12,327 nt of DNA from Chloroflexota bacterium (GCA_009908585.1 JAAAOZ010000384.1:1-12327), one strand, 5' to 3'; shown: positions 1 through 6,821, numbered from the stretch's first letter. Notes: generated by a model not told the origin, from the sequence alone. Translations and numbers: made by a program.

Positions 1-375
1 CAGCCCAACGATGGGCGCGCCGTTGTTCATCGCCATCTTCTGCACCTGCACGATCTTTCGCGCGTGGGTGAGGGAGACGGAGCCGCCGTAGATGGTGAAA
101 TCCTGCGCGTAGACGAAGACCGTGCGCCCCTCGACCTCACCGTAGCCGGTGACGACGCCATCCCCGGCGAAGGGGCCTTTGCCCTCCGTCGGCGTGATGG
201 CCAGAGGTTGTAGCTCTTGGAAGGCGCCGGGATCTAAAAACTTATCGATGCGCTCGCGGGCGGTCATCTTGCCCTTGGCGTGCTGCTTATCGATCCGCGC
301 TTGCCCACCTCCCAGGCGGGCTTCTTCTTGTCGTGCCCGAAGTTCTTCCAGGCGGGGGTCTTGTGCTTCGCTCAC
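1..375 (-). CDS. Acyl-CoA carboxylase carboxyltransferase (beta) subunit, N-terminal part, runs off the window
   Basis: The first 125 residues of a biotin-dependent carboxyltransferase of the propionyl/methylmalonyl/acetyl-CoA carboxylase beta family are visible. This subunit transfers CO2 from biotin-BCCP to an acyl-CoA. Family hallmarks in order are a charged N-terminal helix, the segment TARERIDKFLDPGAFQEL (about residues 41-58), GDGVVTGYGEVEGRTVFVYAQD (about 74-95, cited as a position range of key residues G, D, V, F) and the GGS...HARKI...KM stretch at about 100-116. The start is the GTG at 375. It has AGGAGGT about six bases upstream, and an overlapping ATG is out of frame. The gene is open to the window edge, so the substrate-binding C-terminal half cannot be judged. 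The exact acyl-CoA substrate cannot be told from the N-terminus alone. Confidence 0.9.
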   Translation of the reverse strand, partial: MSEAQDPRLEELRARQEEARLGGGQARIDKQHAKGKMTARERIDKFLDPGAFQELQPLAITPTEGKGPFAGDGVVTGYGEVEGRTVFVYAQDFTIYGGSVSLTHARKIVQVQKMAMNNGAPIVGL

Positions 376-400
376 ATCCTACCTCCTAACTGTCCATAAG

Positions 401-431
401 ATGATAATTGTTCATTTCAATCGCTGTTCAA
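401..431 (-). promoter_or_regulatory. Candidate promoter for the acyl-CoA carboxylase gene
   Basis: On the minus strand, TTGAAC (426-431) lies 19 bases from TATCAT (401-406). It is followed by a short leader carrying the AGGAGGT ribosome-binding site. The -10 matches consensus at five of six bases, but the spacer is long, so this is a weak call. Confidence 0.3.
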
Positions 432-455
432 TGGAGAAATCTGCTCGAGTTACCT

Positions 456-1250
456 CTATTTGATGCCGGTGTAGATCGCGACGGTGCCGCCCATCCGCAT
501 CGAACACGTCACCTCGCGCCAGCCAACAGATTGCATTGTCGCTACGACGGCTTCGGGAGCAAGGAATTGGCGAACCGAGCGCGGGAGATATTGATAGGCT
601 TCGCGATCACCGGAGAGCAGATGGCCGACCAAGGCGGCCCAACCGAAAAAGTAGAGGGGAAATAGCCAAGACATCGGGAAGCGGCTGGGCCATGTCATCT
701 CCAGGCAGACGACGCGACCGCCGGGCGAGACCACACGTCGCTGCTCGGCAAAGGCCGGGGCGATATCGGGGACGTTACGGATCATAAAGGCCGAGATGAC
801 CGCGTCGAACGTGTTATCCGAAAAGGCCAAGGATAAACCGTCGCTCAGCGCCCACCGAAGTTGCTCCGCTCCCCGGTCCGTCTTGCGCGCCGCCTGATGC
901 ACCATCGCCGGCGTCAAATCGACGCCAACAATGTGCGCCGATGGATAGCGCTCATGCGCGATAAGCGCAACGTCGCCGGTGCCCGTCGCTACATCCAACA
1001 GGATGCCGTCAGGGGGCAGATCGAGGAGTGCAACTGCTTGTCGGCGCCAACGTTGATCTTGACCGAGGGAGATCACGCGATTGACGTGATCGTAGCGGCG
1101 AGCGATGCGCGTGAAGAGCGAGCGAATGTGCTGTTGTTGCTGCGAATCTTCTATGCGCGTCTGGCCCTCTCGGCGCGACCGGATCGATGCGATCTCATCC
1201 CCCTTGATACAACATTCTATGCATAAATCACAAACGTCCCATGCATCCAC
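456..1250 (-). CDS. ubiE/menG: Demethylmenaquinone methyltransferase (UbiE/MenG family)
   Basis: This is a class I SAM-dependent C-methyltransferase, expected to methylate demethylmenaquinone in the last step of menaquinone synthesis. Visible motifs are FTRIARRYD..NRVISLGQD (residues 46-65), the SAM-binding loop DVATGTGD (86-93), the acidic GVDLTPAM (109-116), FMIRNVPD (155-162, the family's FGLRN-type motif), and the AYQYLPRSV segment near 218-226. The family normally begins shortly before the FTRIA-YD motif. Here the only in-frame start is a GTG at 1250, which gives about 40 extra residues with a cysteine cluster (C7, C10, C13, C14). That GTG has no ribosome-binding site and sits in the loop of an inverted repeat, so the true N-terminus is uncertain. 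The C-terminal core is intact. A bare menaquinone versus ubiquinone choice cannot be made from sequence; menaquinone is favoured by the inferred lineage. Confidence 0.9.
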   Translation of the reverse strand: MDAWDVCDLCIECCIKGDEIASIRSRREGQTRIEDSQQQQHIRSLFTRIARRYDHVNRVISLGQDQRWRRQAVALLDLPPDGILLDVATGTGDVALIAHERYPSAHIVGVDLTPAMVHQAARKTDRGAEQLRWALSDGLSLAFSDNTFDAVISAFMIRNVPDIAPAFAEQRRVVSPGGRVVCLEMTWPSRFPMSWLFPLYFFGWAALVGHLLSGDREAYQYLPRSVRQFLAPEAVVATMQSVGWREVTCSMRMGGTVAIYTGIK

Positions 1251-1273
1251 CCTGGGACGTTACCAGAATTATA
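1233..1273 (-). promoter_or_regulatory. TATAAT box plus 9-bp inverted repeat covering the ubiE start
   Basis: A perfect TATAAT lies at 1268-1273 on the minus strand. Directly downstream, AACGTCCCA (1253-1261) and TGGGACGTT (1233-1241) form a perfect 9-bp inverted repeat with an 11-base loop. The expected transcription start falls at the edge of the repeat. No good -35 is present at 17 bases; a TTGATG occurs only 14 bases away. It could be an operator dyad or a 5'-end hairpin hiding the start codon. Confidence 0.5.
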
Positions 1274-1325
1274 CGGGAGGGGGGCGCCATCAACGTAGTG
1301 GGAAGTGTCACTTCAGCCGATGATG

Positions 1326-1934
1326 TTATTCATACCTCAAAGCGGATTCGGTTTCCTCCAGGACAGTGCTGATTTGATCCAACCACACTTGGGGAATTTC
1401 CACAGAGACCGGAATTTCAGTCTGAAGATGATAGGTCATCGAGATCGGCACGCTCACTTGGACAGGAGCTTCTATGGTGTAATGCACGGGGATGATCGTA
1501 TCGATGGGGAAAGCGATGTCCTGCTCACCCACCAAGGGGATTCGGACCGAGGTATTGACCACGGTCGAAAGGGGATAATCAAAATTCAGGGGCACCGTCA
1601 ACGTCTCGCTGATCGGCACAGTGCTCCGAAAGGGGATCTGCTGATCTACCTCGACGGGGACAACGATAGTCTCATCGCGCCATTGAATTACCGTGTTTTG
1701 AAGGGACGCAATCGTATTCAACGCGCCCTCGCGGACCTCAAAGAGCGCGTAGATCAACACGCCGTTCAGCGCTAGAGAAAGGATCACCAAAAGCCAGAGC
1801 AAAAGCTGGCCAACTCTAAAACTAGATGCCGCTTGTTTCGCGGGCGGGGGAGCGCCCTGGGGAAGCGGCGTCTCGCATTGCTGGCACACGTTCGCATCCG
1901 GCGGATTATCGAAACCACAGTTAGGACATTGCAT
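1326..1934 (-). CDS. Zinc-ribbon protein with one transmembrane segment, function unknown
   Basis: I do not recognise a named family. The N-terminus is a zinc ribbon: CPNC at residues 3-6 and CQQC at 17-20. A short proline-rich linker follows, then one strongly hydrophobic segment (about residues 42-65, rich in L, V and I). The rest (about 66-202) is predicted to lie on the far side of the membrane. It is built of alternating hydrophobic strands punctuated by proline and threonine (VPVEV, VPISET, VPLNF, IPLVG, FPIDT, VPISM, IPVSV), which suggests a repetitive beta-strand domain. The ATG at 1934 is preferred: AGGAG lies seven bases upstream, while the GTG at 1940 would be too close. It follows the HIT gene by about 30 bases and is probably co-transcribed with it. 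A role as a membrane-anchored sensor or scaffold is only a guess. Confidence 0.8.
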   Translation of the reverse strand: MQCPNCGFDNPPDANVCQQCETPLPQGAPPPAKQAASSFRVGQLLLWLLVILSLALNGVLIYALFEVREGALNTIASLQNTVIQWRDETIVVPVEVDQQIPFRSTVPISETLTVPLNFDYPLSTVVNTSVRIPLVGEQDIAFPIDTIIPVHYTIEAPVQVSVPISMTYHLQTEIPVSVEIPQVWLDQISTVLEETESALRYE

Positions 1935-1966
1935 CGGCACGCTCCTTATCTAAACTAACGTCCTTA

Positions 1967-2314
1967 TTATCCTGGCGGCCAACCCATCCGGCGGCCGCCC
2001 AGCAGGTGCAGATGGAGGTGAAAGACCGTCTGACCGCTCTGCTCATCGGTGTTCAGCACCAGACGGTAGCCGCTCTGCGCGACGCCGGCCTCCTCGGCCA
2101 GATCGCGGGCGACGGCGAGCAACTTGCCCAGCAAGGGAATGTCCTCCTCGCCGGTCGCCTTGAGCGTGCGGATGTGGCGATTGGGGATGATCAAGATATG
2201 CGTCGGCGCTTGGGGATGCGCATCGTGGAAGGCGGTCACCTCGTCATCTTGATAGATCACGTCGGCGGCCACATTCCCCTGCGCGATTTGGCAAAAGATA
2301 CAGTCCTGGGGCAT
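1967..2314 (-). CDS. HIT-family nucleotide hydrolase (Hint-like)
   Basis: A 115-residue histidine-triad protein. The family hydrolyses nucleoside phosphoramidates and related AMP conjugates. The protein opens with CIFCQIAQG, as in zinc-binding Hint proteins (C4 and C7 from this start). It then has the substrate-binding segment with HILIIPNRHI, and ends with the catalytic triad HLHLHLLGGR. All three histidines are present and the length is normal for the family. The ATG at 2314 is chosen over an in-frame TTG at 2335 because GGAGGG lies about five bases before it and family alignment begins there. It lies 106 bases after rho on the same strand. Its physiological substrate cannot be read from the sequence. 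Confidence 0.95.
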   Translation of the reverse strand: MPQDCIFCQIAQGNVAADVIYQDDEVTAFHDAHPQAPTHILIIPNRHIRTLKATGEEDIPLLGKLLAVARDLAEEAGVAQSGYRLVLNTDEQSGQTVFHLHLHLLGGRRMGWPPG

Positions 2315-2333
2315 CAAGCCCTCCAATGGACTC

Positions 2334-2362
2334 AAAAAGGGCGTTATCGCAACTCACAACGC
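2334..2362 (-). terminator. Weak candidate intrinsic terminator after rho
   Basis: On the minus strand, GCGTT and AACGC form a 5-bp stem with a 12-base loop, followed by CC and a run of five T (2334-2338). The stem is short, so this may not work. It lies between rho and the HIT gene. Confidence 0.25.
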
Positions 2363-2420
2363 GCCAACGAAGGTTGCCCGTTGGAAGCGAGAAGCTCAAT
2401 GAACAGACGAGGCGACTGGA

Positions 2421-3857
2421 TTATCTCAGATCGCGGGTCAACTGATCGAGGAAATCGCGATTGGTGCGCGTCTTGCGCATCTGCTGCAAGAGCGCCTCGG
2501 TGCCGGCGGTGATGTCGTAACCGGGCTTCGATCCCGAACCGGAGAGCATCCTTGAGAACATACGACGCATCAGCCACACCTTACGTAGCGTGTCGGAATC
2601 GAGCAGCAACTCCTCGCGGCGCGTGCCGGAGCGGGGGATGTCAAAGGCGGGGAAGACGCGGGTCTCTTGCAGCCTGCGATTGAGATGCAATTCCATATTG
2701 CCCGTCCCCTTGAACTCCTCGTAGATCATGTCATCCATGCGGCTGCCGGTATCGATCAGGCAGGTGGCCAGCACCGTGAGACTGCCGCCCTCCTCGATAT
2801 TGCGCGCGGCCCCGAAGAATCGCTTGGGCGGGTAGAGTGCCGCCGGATCCAAACCGCCCGAAAGCGTGCGACCGCTCGGCTGCACGACCAAGTTGTAGGC
2901 GCGCGCCAAGCGCGTGAGGCTGTCCATCAGGATCACGACATTCTTCCCGATCTCCACGAGGCGCTTCGCGCGATTCAGGGCCATCTCGGCCACACCGGCC
3001 TGATGCTCCATCGATTCATCGAAGGTGGAGCTGATGACCTCCGCATCGACCGAGCGATCCATATCCGTCACCTCCTCTGGGCGCTCACCGATGAGCACCA
3101 CCATGAGGTGCACATCAGGGTGATTGTGGGAGATGCCGTTGGCGATCTTCTTGAGAACCGTGGTCTTCCCGGCTTTGGGCGGCGAAACGATGAGACCTCG
3201 CTGCCCAAACCCAACCGGCGCGACCAGTTCCAACAATCGCTGGGTGATGTTGCGCGGATTCGAGACCAAATTGAACGCCTCTTCTGGAAAGATGGGCGTC
3301 AGACGCTCGAAGCGGGGACGATTTTTCGACATTTCTGGATCCACGCCGTTGACGGCCTCGATGCGCAACAGGCTCCGATATTTCTCCGTCTCTTTGGGCG
3401 GACGCACCTGACCGACGACCATGTCCCCGGTGCGCAATCCAAAGCGCCGAATCTGGCTCTGAGAGACATAGACATCCTGATTGCCGGGCGCATATCGCGC
3501 GGAGCGCAGGAACCCAATCCCCTCGCTGGTGATTTCTAACACGCCGCCGCCAAAACTGAACCCCTGCATCTCGGTCTTGGCCTTGAGCAGCAGTAGGATC
3601 AAGTCCTCTTTCTTGAGGCGGCTATATCCGGACACATCATAGTCCCGCGCCAACTCACGCAGTTCTTGCAGGCGCATCTGCTCCAGCGCGTGCATGTCCA
3701 GATTCAGCAGCACGTTATCATCCGCCGATCGCCCTGATTTGGTACTTGCCGACTTCTCTTCGGATGCCTCCGCCCCACGCTCTTCTTGTGGAGATGCTTC
3801 CTCTAGCTGTTCGTCTAGCTGTTCGTCTTCTTGCTGATGTTCGTCCTGTTTGTTCAC
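2421..3857 (-). CDS. rho: Transcription termination factor Rho
   Basis: A 478-residue hexameric RNA-dependent ATPase/helicase that ends transcription. Regions in order are an acidic, Q/E-rich N-terminal tail (1-45), a Rho-N helical domain (about 50-92), a cold-shock-like RNA-binding domain (about 98-172, with GFLRS and DVYVSQSQIRRFGLR), and the RecA-like motor. The motor holds Walker A PPKAGKT (226-232), Walker B VVILMDS (307-313), the Q/R-loop region around LSGGLDPAALYPPKRFFGA, and KGTGNMEL. The start is a GTG with AGGAG six bases upstream. That AGGAG directly abuts the TAA ending the upstream endonuclease remnant. Residue 257 is glycine where E. coli has Asp210 in DERPEEVT; the neighbouring Glu and Arg are kept. 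No clear promoter was seen just upstream, so expression may depend on read-through from the methyltransferase promoter or on an undetected internal promoter. Confidence 0.98.
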   Translation of the reverse strand: MNKQDEHQQEDEQLDEQLEEASPQEERGAEASEEKSASTKSGRSADDNVLLNLDMHALEQMRLQELRELARDYDVSGYSRLKKEDLILLLLKAKTEMQGFSFGGGVLEITSEGIGFLRSARYAPGNQDVYVSQSQIRRFGLRTGDMVVGQVRPPKETEKYRSLLRIEAVNGVDPEMSKNRPRFERLTPIFPEEAFNLVSNPRNITQRLLELVAPVGFGQRGLIVSPPKAGKTTVLKKIANGISHNHPDVHLMVVLIGERPEEVTDMDRSVDAEVISSTFDESMEHQAGVAEMALNRAKRLVEIGKNVVILMDSLTRLARAYNLVVQPSGRTLSGGLDPAALYPPKRFFGAARNIEEGGSLTVLATCLIDTGSRMDDMIYEEFKGTGNMELHLNRRLQETRVFPAFDIPRSGTRREELLLDSDTLRKVWLMRRMFSRMLSGSGSKPGYDITAGTEALLQQMRKTRTNRDFLDQLTRDLR

Positions 3858-3868
3858 ACTGTTCTCCT

Positions 3869-4566
3869 TTAGACACCATTCACTTGTCGGTGATATGCTT
3901 GCAAGATAGCCTCATAGAGTTTATCACTGGATGCCTCATATTTACTAAAATCATCAATATTATCCTGGTTAAGATGAAGCTGTCCTTCCCCAATATTACC
4001 CCGGTGTTGACCACTTGAGTCATGACGATTTTCTTCTACTTCTTTTGACGCCAATACCCAATAACGAATTATGTCACGCCATACGGCAACCCAAGAAAAT
4101 TCATATCAAATCGCCTCTTAGAATCGGAGGCCAAAGCTTTAACGTATAATGACTCACTGCTATCGAAATCAACTGCACGAGAGGCTTTTACTTCAATTCG
4201 AATCAGGCCTTCATCGAGGTCCAAAATCAAATCGTATTGCCCGGAATAATCAACATCTAACTTTCTCGAAGGTTTACGGAGTGCAGGAACCAATGATTTG
4301 AGCTGTCCTTGTGCCCATCTTTCACCAAAACCCCGAGGAGCACTTATCTCAAATACATACAGATACAAGTTCCTAGCTATATATTCATCACGCAACTCAT
4401 AATAATCATCAAGTGATAAAATATCCGCTCCCAGCAAAGTTGAAATGATATACTCGTATTCATTAAAGGGGTAAACTGATACAAGCGACTCAAGTCGCGC
4501 TCTAAATTCCTCAGCTTCTTTTAATTCATCAATAAATCTATCTAATTCAGCTTTGAGTTTCTCCAT
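3869..4566 (-). pseudogene. PD-(D/E)XK type II-like restriction endonuclease, frame-disrupted
   Basis: The first reading frame (ATG at 4566, with AGGA upstream) gives about 165 residues and stops at 4069. It carries a PD-(D/E)XK-type nuclease core: YDLIL with Asp at about 112, then IEVKAS with Glu 125 and Lys 127, followed by SLYVKAL and KRRFDMNF. At the T run 4096-4099 the homology-like sequence jumps to the -1 frame. That frame is open for 78 codons (4105-3872) and reads FSWVAVWRDIIRYWVLAS, then GQHRGNIGEGQLH and NIDDF, ending at the TAA at 3869-3871. Adding one T would fuse the parts into about 232 residues. From memory, related endonucleases have extra residues between DMNF and the WVAVWRD motif, so a longer deletion is also possible. 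The gene begins two bases after the methyltransferase stop. Either the cut enzyme is truncated, losing its conserved C-terminus, or the break is a sequence error. The specificity is unknown. Confidence 0.75.
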
Positions 4567-4568
4567 AT

Positions 4569-5570
4569 TCAATTCCTAAAAAGCGTAGGTTGACTAATTC
4601 GTTCCTGAGTTTCTTTTACCTTCTTCCCTGACTTCTCTGGTGTGGGCCATCCCAGTTCTTTTTCAAAAGGATTTCCATTCTGCCAGCCCAATTTCCCCCA
4701 TTTCCTAAAATATTCTAACCTTCGAATAGTAATCTCACAATAAACAGGATCAATGTCAACTGTAAAACATCGGCGATTAAGTAACTCACTAGCAATCAAA
4801 GTGGTGCCCGAATGACTGAAAAAATCAACAACCAAATCATCAATATTCGAACTGGCTTCAATGATGCGTTCAATGCTTTTTAACGGCTTTTGAGCATAGC
4901 ACCCGGATACATTCTCTTCCATTCGATAAAAAACCTGTTGAATATCGACCCAAACATTTCCCGGACGAATATTTTTAGACTTACTACGTTCTAGATTCTC
5001 CGTCACCCGTCCCCCAACTTTTTTGTAATACCCCCTCAATATCTTTGGGATATCAGTATATTGTACTTCAAATGCTGGCTCCCCCTTGACGTAATATAGT
5101 AATTCCTGCCGAACGGCCATCCAATTTTTTTGTGTGCCATATCCGCGTTGGTTCCGCATAGTCAAAAAGCTTCTTGCTTCAAAGTTTGTATCTCGCATCA
5201 TGATCATAAAATCGGGCAAGGGTTGAAATTGATTTTTTTGATCTGCCCCTAACCAAATATCGAACGCGCTATCATTACCCAAGATGTCCCAAGTATTAGC
5301 AACCCATTTTTCACACCAGCTGATATATTCTTTCAATTCCCTCTCCTTAAAAGCCACAAGATTATAAGGAGGATCATGAATTGCAAGACTAGCTAACTCC
5401 CCATCCATAAGTTTACTCATATCTGATGAACTAGTAGCATCAAGACAACCAACTTTATGTTGATTTACAGGATCAATCCATATATCACCAGGAGCAAGAC
5501 GGCAAAATTTTAGCAACTCTCGTCTAAGAGCTTCATCTTTATCAAGTCTTGGCAAGGAATTATTCTTCAT
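4569..5570 (-). CDS. Site-specific DNA methyltransferase (beta-class N4/N6 type)
   Basis: A 333-residue amino-methyltransferase with the motif order of the beta class: catalytic motif IV DPPYN (residues 66-70) comes first, and the SAM-binding part is near the C-terminus. There one sees QKPLKSIERIIEASS (about 227-241), then DFFSHSGTT (249-257) in place of the usual DPFxGSGTT, then TVDIDP. The His in place of Gly in that SAM loop is, from memory, found in a subgroup of such enzymes, so I do not read it as inactivating. The ATG at 5570 is chosen because AGGAG lies nine bases upstream, whereas the GTG at 5576 would be only three bases from it. The coding sequence is far richer in A/T than rho or the ribosomal genes. 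It is followed after two bases by the endonuclease, forming a modification-first restriction-modification cassette. The target sequence cannot be inferred. Confidence 0.92.
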   Translation of the reverse strand: MKNNSLPRLDKDEALRRELLKFCRLAPGDIWIDPVNQHKVGCLDATSSSDMSKLMDGELASLAIHDPPYNLVAFKERELKEYISWCEKWVANTWDILGNDSAFDIWLGADQKNQFQPLPDFMIMMRDTNFEARSFLTMRNQRGYGTQKNWMAVRQELLYYVKGEPAFEVQYTDIPKILRGYYKKVGGRVTENLERSKSKNIRPGNVWVDIQQVFYRMEENVSGCYAQKPLKSIERIIEASSNIDDLVVDFFSHSGTTLIASELLNRRCFTVDIDPVYCEITIRRLEYFRKWGKLGWQNGNPFEKELGWPTPEKSGKKVKETQERISQPTLFRN

Positions 5571-5632
5571 AGGCACAAGCTCCTTCTATAACACAAAACT
5601 TATTTCGATATACGAAGAAGGTAGATTTCATT

Positions 5633-5662
5633 ATTATATGAGTCGCCACCTCACTACCACAA
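5633..5662 (-). promoter_or_regulatory. Candidate promoter of the restriction-modification cassette
   Basis: On the minus strand there is a perfect TATAAT at 5633-5638 and TTGTGG at 5657-5662, with an 18-base spacer. The -35 overlaps the last codons and stop of cdsA. It would give a leader of roughly 55 bases before the methyltransferase ATG, and read-through would also transcribe rho. Confidence 0.5.
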
Positions 5663-6474
5663 GCTCACGAAGGTCCAGGCGATAATGCCGGCCCAGATGA
5701 TGCTATCGATGCGGTCGAGGACGCCGCCATGGCCAGGGATGAGGTCGCTGGTGTCTTTCACGCCGACCTGGCGCTTGATCAGCGAGATGAAGAAATCGCC
5801 GGCGGGCGTGAGGGTCGCGAGCAGAGCGCCCAGGAGGGCGCCTTGCCACATGACAGGGGTCGTCGGGCGGGCAGCGATCCACGGCCATAAGGCGGCCAAT
5901 CCCACGCCAGCGAGGGGGCCGCTCACAACACCCGCCGCGATCCCCTCCCAGCTCTTGCCAGGACTCAAGGAGGGAGCTTTCCCCAAATCCGCCCGAAGTA
6001 AAAGGCGGCAGTATCGGCGGTCCATACGATAAACAGCGTGGTCAATATCCACCACAGGCCATCAGGATGCGCGCGAAGTTGGAGCAAATGCGCGCCGCCG
6101 ATGCCCAAATAGAGGCTCCCGGACACGGTCAAAGCCCACAGCTCGAGGGGATTAGATAAGTTCGAGGTCGTTTCATGTTTGTAGAGGATCCACACAATCG
6201 ATAATAGAAGCAACCACGTCAATCCAGGCACCAACCATCGCTCATCCAGCCAACGGGCGCTCGCCACCCACAGTAATAGGATGGCCCACATCAATGGAAG
6301 GGAGAGGTCATATTCCTTGCGCTTCATCATCTGTCCGTATTCACGGCTAGCCTGAAAAAGCAAGAGAATAATCAATAAGGAGAATGCCATCTCGCCAACG
6401 ATGACAGCCCCGATGACGATCGGAACTAGGGCGAGGGCACTGATAATCCGCCATTGAGTTGACGAGAATTTCAT
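5654..6474 (-). CDS. cdsA: Phosphatidate cytidylyltransferase (CDP-diacylglycerol synthase), reading frame changes mid-gene
   Basis: An integral membrane enzyme that makes CDP-diacylglycerol from CTP and phosphatidate, the branch point of phospholipid synthesis. The upstream frame (ATG 6474) gives hydrophobic membrane segments and the motif VWTADTAAFYFGRIWGK, then stops after three more codons (TGA). The continuation APSLSPGKSWEG lies in the -1 frame and runs to a TAG at 5654-5656. It includes the full family signature SLIKRQVGVKD...PGHGGVLDRID. Joining the frames at the GK codons gives about 273 residues, the normal family length with no motif missing. The switch point is GGGG AAAG (5977-5984), containing a canonical slippery heptamer. 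Options are a one-base deletion (a pseudogene), programmed -1 frameshifting, or an assembly error in a G run. It sits at its usual place after uppS, though a 600-base gap separates them. The ribosome-binding site is weak. Confidence 0.9.
5977..5983 (-). other. Putative -1 frameshift heptamer G GGA AAG in cdsA
   Basis: On the minus strand the zero-frame codons GGA AAG are preceded by G, giving the X XXY YYZ pattern. Slippage by -1 re-pairs them as GGG AAA, and the next codon is GCT, exactly where the conserved CdsA sequence continues. A possible 7-bp stem, TCCCTCC (5969-5975) with GGAGGGG (5942-5948), starts one base downstream. That is closer than typical stimulatory structures. Confidence 0.4.
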
Positions 6475-6538
6475 AACTTAGGGCCTAAACTCGTCAAATT
6501 CGGATACAATGAGCAAGAATTTGGCAAATAGGAATCTT

Positions 6539-6695
6539 GGCTCTTCGGGAATTCGCCGGGGGCAACTGTACTATGCTCCACCAGTAGTACCGTAACGACA
6601 CAAAAAAGGTCTGCAGACCCCACAAACACGCAAATCTTCGTTGCTTTTAGGGCAAATGAGCGGGTTATCCGGCAAAATCCAAAAGACCCGGAATC
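6539..6695. repeat. Dispersed repeat, copy 1 (about 157 bp)
   Basis: This stretch aligns along its whole length with 8755-8910 in the same orientation, with substitutions and a few indels. Near-identical blocks include AGGTCTG, CACAAACACGCAA, TGCTTTTAGGGC and GGCAAAATCCAAAAGACCCG. It lies in the gap between cdsA and uppS. A minus-strand reading frame across it is open in both copies, but conservation is in nucleotide blocks rather than at codon positions, so I favour a non-coding element. The rest of the gap up to 6821 holds nothing I can identify. Confidence 0.75.
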
Positions 6696-6821
6696 TTTTC
6701 GGAGAAGGCTTGTTCACGTTAGGTGTCAGATGATTCTTTTTCATGATGCACTGTGCTTCTTGTGAGATTGAGGGAAGTTCCAGCAATGACGATAGTTTCA
6801 TCTTTTAGATGATAAGTAACC

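Noticed and set aside
1305..1775. A 156-codon plus-strand frame over the zinc-ribbon gene
   Set aside because: It is a shadow of the opposite strand gene, which has CPNC/CQQC motifs, a membrane helix and a ribosome-binding site.
2364..2384. CCAACG/CGTTGG inverted repeat after rho
   Set aside because: It has only a 6-bp stem with no T run on either side in the right place; it is not separable from chance.
2667..3539. A 290-codon plus-strand open frame
   Set aside because: It is antisense to the RecA core of rho, and its translation has no family resemblance. Long antisense frames are expected in GC-rich coding DNA.
4619..5570. The FSHSGTT loop as proof of an inactive methyltransferase
   Set aside because: All other motifs are intact, and I recall the same His-containing loop in related enzymes, so it is more likely a subgroup feature.
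6608..6619. 12-bp palindrome GGTCTGCAGACC
   Set aside because: It is present only in copy 1 of the repeat and broken in copy 2, so probably chance.
6571..6801. A 76-codon minus-strand reading frame across repeat copy 1
   Set aside because: It lies mostly in the dispersed repeat. The copies conserve nucleotide blocks rather than codons, with many replacement changes, and the C-terminus has no counterpart in copy 2.
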